64,000 nt of DNA. It comes from Torymus aiolomorphi. Its lineage: Eukaryota > Arthropoda > Insecta > Hymenoptera > Torymidae. Positions within the stretch are counted from its first letter, which is position 1. Each line of letters begins with the position of its first letter. This document shows positions 22,318 through 34,190 of this stretch, piece by piece. The notes under the pieces are model-generated. The model was not told where the DNA came from, searched no databases, and saw only the letters and a program-made list of their open reading frames with translations. The position numbers and the translations under genes are program-made. The stretch is taken from the NCBI GenBank assembly GCA_036365515.1, contig CM070875.1, positions 97,136,628-97,200,627 of the forward strand, in the 5' to 3' direction.

Positions 22318-25300
22318 ACATTTTGTCGTATTTTTATCCATATAAGGAGATTCCATATTTTCTTTTCCACAAGGACCATGGATCATAAATTGTTTTACAG
22401 CATTATGTAAATGTGGATAAATATTTTCATTTGGTATTTCTGCACTTATTATTTCATCAATTTTTTCAGGTGTACTAAATTTATCATTTTTATCTAAAAA
22501 TAGTAACATATGCATGTGAGGAAGTCCTCGTTTTTGAAATTCAATAAAGTAAGTATATGCAATAGTTTTTCCCAAAACTCCTTCATTAATTATTCATTTT
22601 TCTAATTCTTTTAATTTTCGATGAAATACTTTAGTAACAATAGCCGGTCTATCAATTGCATTTTCATAATTTTCTAGATTTTCAGTTATTTCTTTCCAAT
22701 TTAGATTAGATGTCATAGTTATAAATAAGTCGGGTTTACCATAATAATTAACAATAGTCATCGAATCAATATAATTCTGTTTTCAGTACCTAGCACTTTC
22801 AATGAAATTTTATGGTAAAATAAAAATTTTTCCAATTTTTATATTTCCAGATTCTTTCTTTTTATATAAATAATCCATAACGCCTTTATAACAATCACTT
22901 CTTAAAATGCTTTGATTTTTTCTTATAAAATATAATCTTGAATTTTCGACTTTTACAAACGCATCAACTATTGCTTGCTGAGAAATTTTTCCAAGATTGA
23001 GACATGGATTAAATTCGTTTCTCATACTGAATCTATAATTATAAAATTGCAAATTTGAGATGTTATCTTTTTCAAATTTACATTTCATATTTGGCATCCA
23101 TCCGTAACCTCCATTTGGATAAAATAGTGAATATGTCATAGGGTCGACGTGTTTACTTATTGGAGGAATATTTATTGGTTTATCATATTTTGAATATATG
23201 AGTAATTCCGCTGAACTTTTCAAATTTGAGCTAGAGGGAAATTGAAAAAAGAAATTAAGAGCACACTTTCATATGACCTTTTTTCTTCCTTTCTAGACCT
23301 TAAATATTGAAAAAGTGGTAGCGTTACTCATTTTTTTCAAAGCCATTTTTTTTTACCGGATAACTCATACGAAAGCTATGGGAACATCTAGAAGTTCGTG
23401 ATAATATTTTCTGTATAAAAGTCATCGGTTTTTATATAGTAAGTGGAAAACTACTTACTTGCTTATTTCGACATGCAGTATATGTTTTTGTGAGGGATAA
23501 ATAAAATGTATCGATCACGCCACAGAAAAGTTATTTTTCATTGACTTTGTCAGTATGCCAGCGTTTAATTGTGTTTTTTAAAACGAGTTTCGTTTTCGAT
23601 AACGTCATTCAAAGTAATGTAAAATAAATTCTATAAGCCGCACACTGATGAGTAACAAATCATATTATTTGTTATGTTAAAACAAAGGTTTTTCCATTAT
23701 AAAGACCTAGAAAAATGTAAAGCCATTTTTTAAGAAGCAGTATAGAAAAAAATTTCAATATTTGCAAAAATCTAGTAACCTTAAAATACTCATATGTAAG
23801 TCGTTTATTAATAGGCACACATATCTGCAGTTGACTTCTTGAAAGTACATGCTAAAACAGTTGTGAAAAGTTTTTTCAAATCATTTAGAGAAAAGCCATT
23901 TTTTTAATCGCATAAAGAAGATAATAATTTGTACGAATACCACTTGAGTATACCTTTAATTTTAGTCTTTCTCCTTACAATACGTAATTTGTACGATTCT
24001 AAATTGGGTTTTGGTACCAAGATCATGTTCTTCTAACCCCATTTAAGAACTGTAACCTACACAGAATTTCATGTAGTGAGTATATCTAAAGATATCAAAG
24101 AGTAACTTGAATTTGAAAAGTACCGCAGAATTACTCATATAACAATATCACGCTCAATAGGAGGTTGACCATCTTTTCCAACAAAAACAAAAGCAACTTC
24201 ATTTGAAGTAGTTCGTTATATCTATTCTTATCTAAATTATCGTTACGTTTGATAAACATTGTAATTGTTCTAGGCATGCAGTCACTTTTAGCGCATCGTT
24301 GAATTTCTTCTATTTCTACTTCATGCATCATTTCATAGGCTTCGGCATAAGGATTAACACTTCTTAATAAGTGATCCAAGTCATTTAACAATTCCAATTT
24401 AACATTTGAATTTTTTGTATACCCTTTTCGTTCTACTGTAGCCATTTCATTATCTAAAACATATAACTGTCCAAATTTTCGTGCTTCATTTTCATTTGGA
24501 TGCAAAGTATAAACATTGTGATATATTTGCCCACATATTCTGATTACTTGTGGCCCGCTGCCAGAAATTTTATCAAATTTAGCACCAAAACTTGCAAACG
24601 CTAAAGAATTATCATATAATCGGTTATTCTTGCGAAAGTTAATGCTATCTTCAGATATTCCTGTAGCTAATGAATTAATGAATTAATTAATTGATTTGGA
24701 TAAGGAGGATTTTCCGGCAATTCTACTTGTCCTTGATGGCAACAATTAGAAAATTGTTTTTTTTTGTTGTATTCTAAAGTAAAATGTTTAGCATTACAAT
24801 ATTTACAAATTTTAGTCATAGAGCCTAAATAATTTTCATTAATCAATTTTTCATTGAATTCCATATTCGCTATTCCATAGCGACAATATTTGATTTACTT
24901 ATCGATGCTAAACTCTTTTGCGATAATTGATAGGCTTTCTTTTTACACAATGCATCTTTTTGACGTTCTTTTTTTAATACATCAGTAGTCATATTCTGCA
25001 TTTTTTCAATTTTTTGTTTCTTTCTTTTCATTTTATTCGCTTCTGTTTTATGGTTATCATTTTTACTCTCTAAATATGCTTTTCTTTTACGTAATAACTT
25101 TTTTCCACGTGCATTTTTGCTTAATGCTTCTTTTTCCCTTTTATTTTTAATTCGGCGCTATCAATTTTTCTTTTTTTTTTGAAACGTGTTTTTTTCTTTT
25201 TAAATTTTTTTCTTCCAATTTTATATGTTGTTCACTTTTATTTTTCCAATAAGCTTCTTTTTTACGTAATGCATCTTTAGTAAGGAATTGTTGTAATTTA

Positions 25301-25830
25301 TCATTACTCATATTTCTCATTTTTTCAATTTTCCATTTTCTTTTTCTTGATTTTTTAGCAACTATATTGCATTCCTTATCATTTTTAATTTCACAAATAG
25401 CTTTTTCTTGATATAATACATTTATTTTTCTTTGATAGTCAGATATATGTTCATTATTACATATTAATTCAATATTATTTCGGACATTATTATTAGTTTT
25501 ATTTTTATCTGATAAGAAAACATCATTGGGATTTAAATTTTCCAAACCTACTGCAATGTCACTATTACACAATGAATGTGACTTAGACATTTCTTCATCT
25601 ATTTCCATTGGCAAAATAGGATATACATTCAATTTGTGAAATCCATTATACAAATTCATTAATTTCTGTTGTTCTATTATTAATTGTTTCTGAATATTCT
25701 TTTCTATTAATCGAATTTCATTGCTATTAAAATTTAAATTATTTACATTCAAATTAAATCTATGAAAAATAGTTCTTCAAATCGGTATTGTAGAAAAATC
25801 ATGGTTAAGGTTTTCCTGAATATAATGTTG
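22306..25830 (-). pseudogene. Helitron Rep protein relic, N-terminal and HUH region
   Basis: On the minus strand, in broken frames: a Lys-rich N-terminal part with a repeated motif (KIEKMRNMSNDKLQQFL, and KIEKMQNM further on) at 25752-24900; a cysteine region at 24864-24667 (CKYCNAKHF, then CC and ENPPYP); FASFGAKFDKISGSGPQVIRICGQIYHNV at about 24640-24510; NPYAEAYEMM at about 24345; the Helitron-like N-domain at 23223-22810 (DPMTYSLFYPNGGYGW, AIVDAFVKVENSRL); and the Rep part at 22760-22306 with KPDLFITMTSNLNW and the HUH motif in FQKRGLPHMHMLL. Rep nicks and joins DNA in rolling-circle transposition. There are several stops and frameshifts, plus a non-coding block at 23224-24125. The catalytic Tyr region and helicase are missing here. 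Confidence 0.85.
23224..24125. other. Non-coding block of about 900 bp splitting the Helitron frame
   Basis: Rep homology stops after SSAELLIYS on one side and resumes at ERDIVIYE on the other, with AT-rich non-coding DNA between. The ends carry a weak inverted match (CTTTTCAAATTTGAGCTA against CTTTTCAAATTCAAGTTA). No clear target duplication was found. An old non-autonomous insertion is likely. Confidence 0.5.
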
Positions 25831-26321
25831 TAAAACAGGAAACATTTTTATATTGCGTGTTTCATATGAGGCGCTTCACGTCAACTGCCCCAGCACTGCG
25901 CGCGAGCGCCAAATCGTGCTATTTCTAACTCATGTTTATGATCCTAAAATGTAACTAAAAAAATTGTTTCATACGCGTTTCCAACGTATTTTTTCTTCAG
26001 CTTTCCAATGGTGTAGGCAGTTTTTCCGAAATTTTCCATTTTCACCTTCAAAAAGTACAAAACGTCTTATATCTCAAAAAGTGTATTTTTAATATTTTTT
26101 TTGATCATTTAGATCGAAACCTGAGCATTTTTTACATGAAATGATTTTTTTCATAATTTGCTCAGGATGTTTTCTTCGAGAAATATAACGCGAAAGAGTA
26201 GCGCAACGGCTCTTCTGCGCGCGGGATGTCGCGCGGCACTGCATGATTCAATTTTCTTTCGATAGGTGGCCTTCATATCGAAATTTTCTATCCGTATATG
26301 AATCGTCACGTCGAAAGTATA

Positions 26322-28063
26322 CAACCTGTTCTGGAAATGTATGCGTTTCACAACACCATCGTGTAGAGCGAGAAATTCTAAGACAAAGTTTCCTTTACCG
26401 TTTTTGCAAATTTTGTTTATTTATGCCCTTACATGACGTCAAAAGTTTAATAAAACGGCCCAATCAGCTCCGACGTCGCCGTGGGTGGCGGAGAAGTAGG
26501 CGGCGCTCCAGCGCCACGGCTGGAGAAGTGGCGAAGACGTCTCGGCGCTTCGGCCGGGAGGGCGGCCCGCCGGAGTTTATCGATCGATTTATCTATCACC
26601 TGGTCTATCTCGCTGTCTGTCGCTCTTGCTCGCTATCACTCGGTCTTTGTCGCTCTCCCACGCTCTCTCACGCTTTCAATCGCTCTCTCTCTCTCTCGCT
26701 CTTTCTCGGGTATTCTCGCTCCCTCTTGCGCCTGCACACTCTCTCGCACTATCAATCGCCCTCTCTCTCTCTCGCTCACTCCCGTACATTCTCTCACTCA
26801 CCCGATCTTTCTCGGGGTTCTCGCTCCCTCTCGCTCTTTCCCGCTATCATTCCGTCTCGCACGCTCTCTGCCACTTTCTCGATTTTTATCGCTATCATTC
26901 GCTTAATCTTATCCGTTCGCGACATCTCTTGATCTCTCTTGCTATCACTTATACTTTATTATTTCCCATAGCGACAGAGAGCGAATGATAGCGTGAGTGA
27001 GTGTACGAGAGTAAGCGAGAGCGTGAGAGAGCCACTGATAGTGGAAAAGAGCGAGAGGAAGCGAGAATCCCCGAGAAAGAGCGGGTGAAAGCGAGAATGT
27101 GCGAGATAGAGCGAGGAGAGCGATTGATAGCGTGAGGGAGTGTGCGAGCACAAGAGGGAGCGAGAGTGCCCGAGAAAGAGCGAGAGAGCGCGAGAATGCG
27201 CGAGAGAGCGCGAGGAGAGTGAGCGAGCGCGAGAGGGAGTGAGAATGACCGATAAGGAGCGAGAGGGCGCGAGAATACGCGAGAGAGAGTGAGTGATAGC
27301 GTGAGTGAGCGTGCAAGAGTAAGCGAGAGCGTGAGAGAGCCACTGATAGCGGAAAGAGCGAGAGGGAGCGAGAACCCCCGAGAAAGATCGGGTGAGAGCG
27401 AGAATGTGCGAGCGAAAGCGAGAAAGAGCGATTGATAGCGTGAGAGAGTGTGCAAGCGCAAGAGGGAGCGAGAATGCCCGAGAAAGATCAAGTGAGCGCG
27501 AGAATGCGCGTGAGGGAGCGAGAGAGAGCGAGCGAGCGCGAGATGGAGAGATGATAACCGAGAAAGAGCGAGAATGCGCGAGAGAGAGCGAGTGATAGCG
27601 TGAGTGACTGTGCGAGAGTGAGCAAGAGCATGAAAGAGCCAGTGATAGCGGGAAAGAGCGAGAGGGAGCGAGAATCCCCGAGAAAGATCGGGTGGGAGCG
27701 AAAATGAGCGAGAGAGAGAGAGAGCGATTGATAGCGTGAGAGAGCGTGGGAGAGTGACAAAGACCGAGTGATAGCGAGCAAGAGCGACAGATAAATCGAT
27801 CGATAGACTCCGCCGGGCCACCCTCCAGCGACCGAAGCGCCAAGACGTATCCCCCACTCCTCCGACCGTGGCGCTGGAGTGCCGCCTACTTCTTCGCTGC
27901 GCGCGGCGACCCTGGAGCGATTGGGACATTTTATTAAACTTTTGACGCCGTGTAACAACATAAATAAACAAAATTTGTAAAAACGGCAAAGGAGATTTTT
28001 TTCTTAGAATTTCTTGCTTTACACGATGGTGTGGCGAAACGCATACCTTACCAGAACAGGTTG
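26322..28063. mobile_element. Nested palindromic element with satellite arms
   Basis: Inverted ends start CAACCTGTTCTGG and extend through ACGGCCCAATC-type sequence and GGCGCTCCAGCGCCAC. TATA lies directly outside both ends, so a TA target site is likely. After about 270 bp of unique arm, both arms turn into degenerate satellite DNA, CT-rich on the left (26595-26950) and GA-rich on the right (26970-27790), reading as mirror images around about 26960. Long frames (for example 26949-28085 minus) translate to Ser/Arg/Leu repeats and are not considered genes. Confidence 0.75.
26595..27790. repeat. Degenerate GAGCGAGA satellite in inverted arrangement
   Basis: Units combine GAGCGAGA, GTGATAGCGTGAG and GAATGCGCGAGA. 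The word GATAGCGTGAG recurs in the right arm near 26987, 27126, 27296, 27434, 27594 and 27729, a higher-order period of about 135-170 bp. The left arm carries the complement. Confidence 0.8.
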
Positions 28064-28224
28064 TATAATTGCAATGACTTTTCATCTTATTCCTCTTCGA
28101 AATTTTTTTGAATTTCTGTCAATACAATCAAACTTGGATTTCATAGTGTCTTTCGTGTATTTGATGATTAAATCATCGGTAACTCTTTGTTTAGTTATTT
28201 CTTTCGTTTATTGTAGCAACTAAA

Positions 28225-30070
28225 ATGGATTCAACTTGGAAATTAAAATGCATACATCCTTTAAATAAAAATGATCACCCTTCATATAAAATAAAAGATT
28301 TGATCGACTTTCCAACACCTTCAAGTAGCGCATATCCCTTAGTACCAGAAAAAGCAAAAATTTGTTCTAACTGTCAATGCCAAATTTACAAACATAAATC
28401 AAGTTTACCTCCAGCTGATGCTAAAAAAGCTAAAATAGTGTGTAACGATGAGTATGCCAAAGCTGTTGTTGCAGTTCTTGAACAAATAAAGAAAAAAATT
28501 TCAGAATCAACAAATAAGCAAGAGAGAATTCAGTTACTAACTCTTGCGCCTGAGTTTTGGTCTCGTAGGGACTTAATGCGAGAATTCACTTGCACTGAAC
28601 GGGAAGACCGCGAAGCAAAAAATTTAGTAGCTAAGTGGAATATTTTCAATACCTGCTAATAAAAGTGGCAAACTACTTTCAGCTGAAACTGTAAATTCAG
28701 TGAAAAGATTTTATGAAAAAGATGATGTAAGCCGAATTATGCCAGGTTTAAAAGATTACATATCTGTTAAGCAGAGCAATGGTAAAAGAGAACATGTTCA
28801 AAAAAGATTACTGCTTGGTAATTTAAATGAACTGTATAGTTTATATAAAAAAGAAAATGAACACGTTAATATTGGTTTTACTAAATTTACACAATTGAGG
28901 CCACCACACTGTGTTTTAGCTGGAAGTAGTGGTACGCATAATGTATGCGTGTGTGTACATCACGAAAACGTAAAACTCATGCTAAGTGCTGTGGATCTAG
29001 AAAATTTAACAAAAGATACTAGATTGCCTCTTAAAAACTACCACAATTGCATCCAAGCAATTATGTGTAATGATGCACACGATAGATGCTATTTGGGTGA
29101 CTGTTTAGATTGCCCCAATATGTCCATATTACGTAAACATTTGCTTGAATGTTTTGATGAAAGTGATATTTTTGAAATAGAGTATGAATCATGGTTTCAA
29201 ACAGATCGGTAAACAATAGCGTCTAAAACTGTAAATGTTCATGAAATTATGGACATACTGGGAGATAAATTGATAAAATTAAAATCTCACGATTTTTTTG
29301 CTAAGAATCAATCACTTTTTGTAAGTGACTTAAAAAACAACCTTCAACAAGGAGAATTTCTTGTATGTTGTGATTTTGCCGAAAATTATGCATTTGTTGT
29401 ACAAAATTCTACACAATCGTTCCACTGAAACAACAACCAAGCAACTGTTTTTACAGTTATTGTGTATTATAAAGAAAATGAAGAGCTTAAACATGTAAGC
29501 ATTGCTCTGATTTCCGACAATCTAAACCATGATACTGTTGCCGTTTATGAAAATCAAAAAGTTATAATATCTTACCTCAAAACTAAATTCATAGTAAAAA
29601 ATGTCTATTATTTGACTAATGGAGTGGGTCAGCATTTTAAAAATAAATTTAATTTTCTAAATCTTCTTTTTCATGAGAAAGATTTTGGTGTTCCAGCTGA
29701 GTGGCATTTTTATGGCAAAGGTGCATGCGATGATATAGGTGCCAACCTGAAAAGAGGTGCAAAACGAGCGAGTCTACAAGTTTCTTCTTATAATCATATT
29801 TTAACGCCAGAAAAGCTTTATAACTGGGCTAAAGATTATTGCAAAGAAAACAAAGTTTTTTATAGTATTAAAGAATCATATGAAGATACTGTCTTGAAAC
29901 TAAAACCAAGACTGGATAAGGCTAAATTCATACCAGGCACATTATAATACCATGCTATTATTCCAATTGATGAAAGTACATTGAAGCTCAAAAAATCTCT
30001 TAAAGTTCTGAACATCAAATCTTCCCGAGAAAAACTGTTAGAAAAAACAAAGAAAAATTATCTGCACTAA
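28225..30070 (+). pseudogene. DDE-like transposase relic of the long-TIR element
   Basis: Three open parts: 28225-28659, 28700-29212 and 29462-29947, joined by a frameshift near 28650 and stops at about 29210, 29427 and 29945. Recognisable points: a CxxC (CSNCQC) near residue 50; KRLLLGNLNELY; FTKFTQLRPPHCVLAG; cysteine pairs in CYLGDCLDCPN; CDFAENYAF at about 29370, which looks like the first catalytic Asp; YYLTNGVGQHFKNKFNF, where the second Asp expected in DG is Asn; and WHFYGKGACDDIGANLKR. I recall this protein family from many animal genomes as transposon-borne and uncharacterised, but cannot place it in a named superfamily. Clearly inactive. It lies in the same orientation as, and between, the two terminal repeats. 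Confidence 0.7.
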
Positions 30071-30606
30071 GAAAAAAGCGTTAGTATAGTTACTATATTG
30101 CTGTTAGCTATGAAACTCTGTTTTTTTCTTTACAAAAATGCCAATAAAATATTATTCTTACATTACAAAGAATTCAAAAGAACAGGTAAATATTATGAAA
30201 GGTTATTAGGTAGCGAGGCAGGCCTAGTTTACGCAACGTCCTGTGCGACGTCCCGCGCGCAGGAGAGCCGTTGCGCTACTCTTTCACGTTCTATTTCTCG
30301 AAGAAAATATTCTGAGCAAATTATGAAAAAAATCATTTCTTATGTAAAAAATGCTCGGTTTCGATCTAAATGGTAAAAAAAAATATTAAAAATACACTTT
30401 TTGAGATATAAGACGTTTTGTACTTTTTGAAGGTGAAAATGGAAAATTTCGGAAAAACTGCCTACACCATTGGATAGCTGAAGAAAAAATACGTTGGAAA
30501 CGCGTATGAAACAATTTTTTCAGTTACATTTTAGTATCATAAACATGAGTTAGAAATAGCACGATTTGGCGCTCGCGCTCGGCGCTGGGGCAGTTGACGT
30601 CAAACG

Positions 30607-31090
30607 TCTTATATATATTCTTAATAAATGTGGCCGCATTTGAGAAATATCAAACTTAACACTACATGGACATATGTTAAAAGAGATGGAAACTGCAAAA
30701 GCTATTGCAAAAATTCCACAATCGTAAGTGCTAGTTTGTGATTGTACTGTTTCAAAAGTTATTTTTAAGTCTAAATTATTTGGAAATAATGAATTAATAT
30801 AAATTTTATGTTGATCTTGTAAGCATTTTGCGTTGAAACTGTCGTAAATATGTGTGATATTACTTTTATAGTACATGTAAATCCAATGACCTTCATCAGA
30901 ATTCCCAGAAAATAGTAATTGAATATATTCACTATTAGTTGCAATTGGATTAATATTATGAAGTCTTTGAACTAATAGTGATGATTGCATATCAAAAATT
31001 GAACAAGATTTAAGTATGTTGTTAAATTCATCAATATGTTCATCATTTAACATCGATGCACTAGCAACAGATGAAAAAGGATTTATAATA
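30607..31090 (-). pseudogene. Ulp1/C48-type cysteine protease domain, N-terminal part of the Helitron protein
   Basis: About 160 codons from 31090 down to the transposon edge at 30600. The catalytic pattern of Ulp1-like peptidases is present: His in GHWIYMYY, Asp in YDSFNAKC, Gln in VQSQTSTYDCG and Cys in DCGIFAIAFA. After SQMRPHLLRIYI the frame meets the 25878-30600 transposon. On its far side the minus strand resumes with KMFPVLQHYIQENL and leads into the Helitron N-terminal region, so the two were probably one open frame. Ulp1 enzymes cleave SUMO-like modifiers; their role in transposons is unknown. The domain itself looks intact; the protein is destroyed by the insertion. Confidence 0.78.
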
Positions 31091-32090
31091 TTTATAATAT
31101 ATAAAAATCAAATATATTGTATTTGGCAATTTTTATTTTATTTTAGAGTTATTATTTTTTGTTTTGTAACAGCTGAAAAATAAAATAAAAATACAATTAC
31201 ATTTTTTGAGTTCTAATTATTCGATTATATGGTTTCTTTTAATACCAAAAAGTTACGAATTCAAACAAAAAATATAATAAACAGTACCCTTTGGAAGCAG
31301 TGTATGAATCATGAACGAACTCAGCATTTTGATTGTTTTTCACGAGCATTGGTACAACTTTCAATGTCTTTTAATTGACATTTTTTGAGTTAATAGTAAA
31401 AAAAACTAACATTCATACATACTTCTAATGCACTTTTAAATAACGTAAACACTCAAAAGATCGATTTTAATAATTGTTTATTTAAAAATTGGATGTTCCA
31501 CTTTGAGATAATTTTTTTGTGTAGTTGTCTATATTGAGACGGCATTTTCATAGTATATTTTTCCTTAATTTTGCTATAAAAATAAAATATTCGTAATTAT
31601 GTATCAAAAATTTTATTTTTTTGCTTGATGTGTGTGTTACGATATTAATATAATGTTGAAAACTTACCATTATCGAGTATTACACATTCGCCAACATATA
31701 ACCTTACATTGTCCAACTATTGACAGTTTATCTCACTTTTGGATAAAGTTTGACTAACCCATAAGATTAACATTGCCCCAGTATTAGCTTTGTTTTATCC
31801 CAGTTTTAGATTTCCATAAAAAATTATGTTCCACTAAAGGGTAAATAGTTTTCATATCTAATGTATTTTTTAAATATTTATAATATTTAAAACAGTATTT
31901 CATTTGTTAAATCAATTAAATATAGTATAAGCTATCTGTTGCAATTTTCATAAGACAAAAACCAATAAACTACTATTTTTAATTCGTGTATGTAAGAGTT
32001 AGGTGGTCATAAGTGTCCCAGTAAGGAATATTTTACCATATATTTCTATTAAAAAATTATTTCTATTAAAGTCGATTTATACATTTCTAT
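31091..32090. other. AT-rich stretch, no gene
   Basis: Long A/T runs and no motif. It may hold the 5' end of the Helitron, but no TC...CTRR-type end could be fixed. Confidence 0.45.
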
Positions 32091-32095
32091 TGAAA

Positions 32096-32370
32096 ATCGA
32101 CGGCTAAGCGGAATGAAGAACGACGTATCTCGGCGCGCGGATGAAGAACGACGTGTCTCGGCGCGCGGACGAAGAACGACGTATCTCGGCGCGAGGACGA
32201 AGAACGATGTATCTCGGCGCGCGGATCAAGAACAACGTATCTCGGTGCGAGGATGAAGAACGATGTATCTCGGTATGAGGATGAAGAACGACGTATCTCG
32301 CCGCGCGGATGAAGAACGCCGTATCTCGGCGCGAAAATGAAGAACGACGTATCTCGGCGCGCATTTTTTT
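32096..32370. repeat. Minisatellite, 27-28-bp unit (GAAGAACGACGTATCTCGGCGCG)
   Basis: About ten units built on GATGAAGAACGACGTATCTCGGCGCGCG, with drift in the last bases. The sequence just downstream, TTGTAGTGGCAGCACTGCGC, resembles that downstream of the minisatellite at 49620-49990, so the arrays may be parts of one repeat family. Three short minus-strand frames here are by-products. Confidence 0.88.
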
Positions 32371-32430
32371 TCTTCAAATTTTGTAGTGGCAGCACTGCGC
32401 GCTCGCGCTGTACCACGGCAAGCGTCATCT

Positions 32431-34190
32431 ATACATACTCCATACTGACTATACATACCGGGCTTTGTAAAGCAAAGTTTGTTAAAGACAACACTACCGC
32501 TGTGTTATTTTGTGTGACCGCTAGCAGTCGAGTATTTTTATACACAGAGAAAAGAAAATCTTTACATCTAACCAACCATTACTTTGAATACTTTGAAAAA
32601 TACAAGCAAGTAGTATTGGCCACAAAACCGAAATTATGTAAATATTATAAAATATCTCATATCATTACCTTCCCCTCGTTTTAATAAAAAATATTCGTTT
32701 TTTCATATTTAATTCACATTTCTTAATAGTTAAGAAATATGATTTTACCGCGTTATTAAAATAAATTTACTCGATATTTGGCAAATAACTATGGGGAATC
32801 GAAATAATTTTAATAAAATTATTTTAAAATAACGTTTAATAATAGAATATTTATATTAAAGGGAAGAAAGCTGCATGAAATCTATGGGATCTTTAGTATA
32901 TATCACGGCGTGGGAGAAAGAACGTCACATCTCACATCCGAGGTTATTCAGGTGGTTTTTCGAACCGCTGATTTTGATTTTGAGATCTATTTTAGTGTAC
33001 AATGCAACACACATGCGCAGTGAGATCGACTACCTTTTTGAAAATAGAACCTTTTTTGAAGTTTTATGCATCCCAGCATTGTGCCGTGCGTGGCACACTT
33101 ATATGGATTACAGGACTGGTTTTCTACGTAAAAATGGAAGATGTTACACTCTGTCCCGTTTATGTGCTTAGCACAGTATTTGAATAGTAGCAGTAAATTA
33201 CTTAAAAACAATAGTTACACAAAAGTTAAAAGTTCCATGGATTTTCCCCTATACGATAAATATTATGTTCAATACAGTGACGCCGTACGTTGTATCTGAT
33301 AAAATATAGTCACATGTTACGAGCACAGCTAAACCTACCTATATTAAAAATATATTATAGTTGTTCCGAGCCAAAAAATTTAATTTGATAAAAAATCACG
33401 TTTTAGAAATAGTTATTCAATACGCTATAACAAGAGATAAAACAAGGCACATATATCAACGAAGTCTTGATCTACTCCTTTTTACATAAAAAATAAGTAT
33501 ATTGCATAATAAAATCGATAGTTAACGCGGCGCAATAAGTAGATTAAAAAATTCAAATACAAATGCGATTTTCGAAAAATGTGTCACACTTTCTCCACCT
33601 ATGGTAAATTCTTTCTATGAAGTGGCACATTTACTACCAAAACAGCACCATTTAATACTATCATAGGGTACCTTTTGCGCATAAAATGAGATCAATAAGT
33701 TGTACGGCGTTAAAGCAGCATCATATAATATTTACAATTTTTCATTAACACGTATGATTTTCGATTTTTTAAATTATTTACAACTTGTTCGAAGTTTATA
33801 TCTGCACGTATCTATAGAATATTATGCAAGTACATTGTTTATATCTTATTCTACGTAATAAAGCGTACAATTTTTTTTTATATTCAAGCTTCTTATTATT
33901 TTATCCAATCACACAATAGTTAAAAGTTCCATGGATTTACCCATATCTCATGACAGTAGTAATAGAATAGCTCGAAAAAAATTTTTGAGTAGTATTTATA
34001 TATACGGAGGGCGTGAAAATTATGTTTTTCCAAATCAATGTTTGAAAAGTTAATTTATTAAATAATGAAATTGGGTTGATTTTGAACTCCACATGGCCTT
34101 AAATAAATCGGGTTTGCAACTAAGCATTTTATTCACAATCGATTTTGCGCTATTTCCATTGCAAAAATCAATATACTTCACTTCGTGATC
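32431..34190. other. AT-rich stretch with one spaced direct repeat
   Basis: AAGTTAAAAGTTCCATGGATTT occurs near 33228 and a close match near 33919, about 690 bp apart, both followed by a CCC-TAT context. They may be the ends of an undefined element. Short frames (for example 32875-33171) show no recognisable domain. Confidence 0.45.

Larger units (their letters stand above)
25878..30600 (+). mobile_element. DNA transposon with long terminal inverted repeats (about 360 bp)
   Basis: The left arm (25878 to about 26240) and right arm (about 30236 to 30600) are inverted repeats a few percent diverged. They begin ACGTCAACTGCCCCAGC and share GCGCCAAATCGTGCTATTTC, AACTCATGTTTATGAT and AAAACGTCTTATATCTC. 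Inside lies a decayed transposase-like gene (28225-30070, plus) and a second palindromic element (26322-28063). The whole unit interrupts the protease-Helitron frame. The palindrome ACGT at both tips makes the target duplication ambiguous (ACGT of 4 bp, or a diverged longer one). Superfamily not assigned. Confidence 0.82.

Noticed and set aside
26949..28085. 378-codon minus-strand frame rich in Ser/Arg/Leu, resembling an SR protein
   Set aside because: Lies wholly in degenerate GAGCGAGA satellite and the arms of a palindrome; periodicity, not protein conservation, keeps it open.
32096..32370. CRISPR-like array of roughly 28-bp units
   Set aside because: Units are contiguous without unique spacers, and the setting is eukaryotic; it is a minisatellite. 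The same holds for 49620-49995 and 9545-9850.
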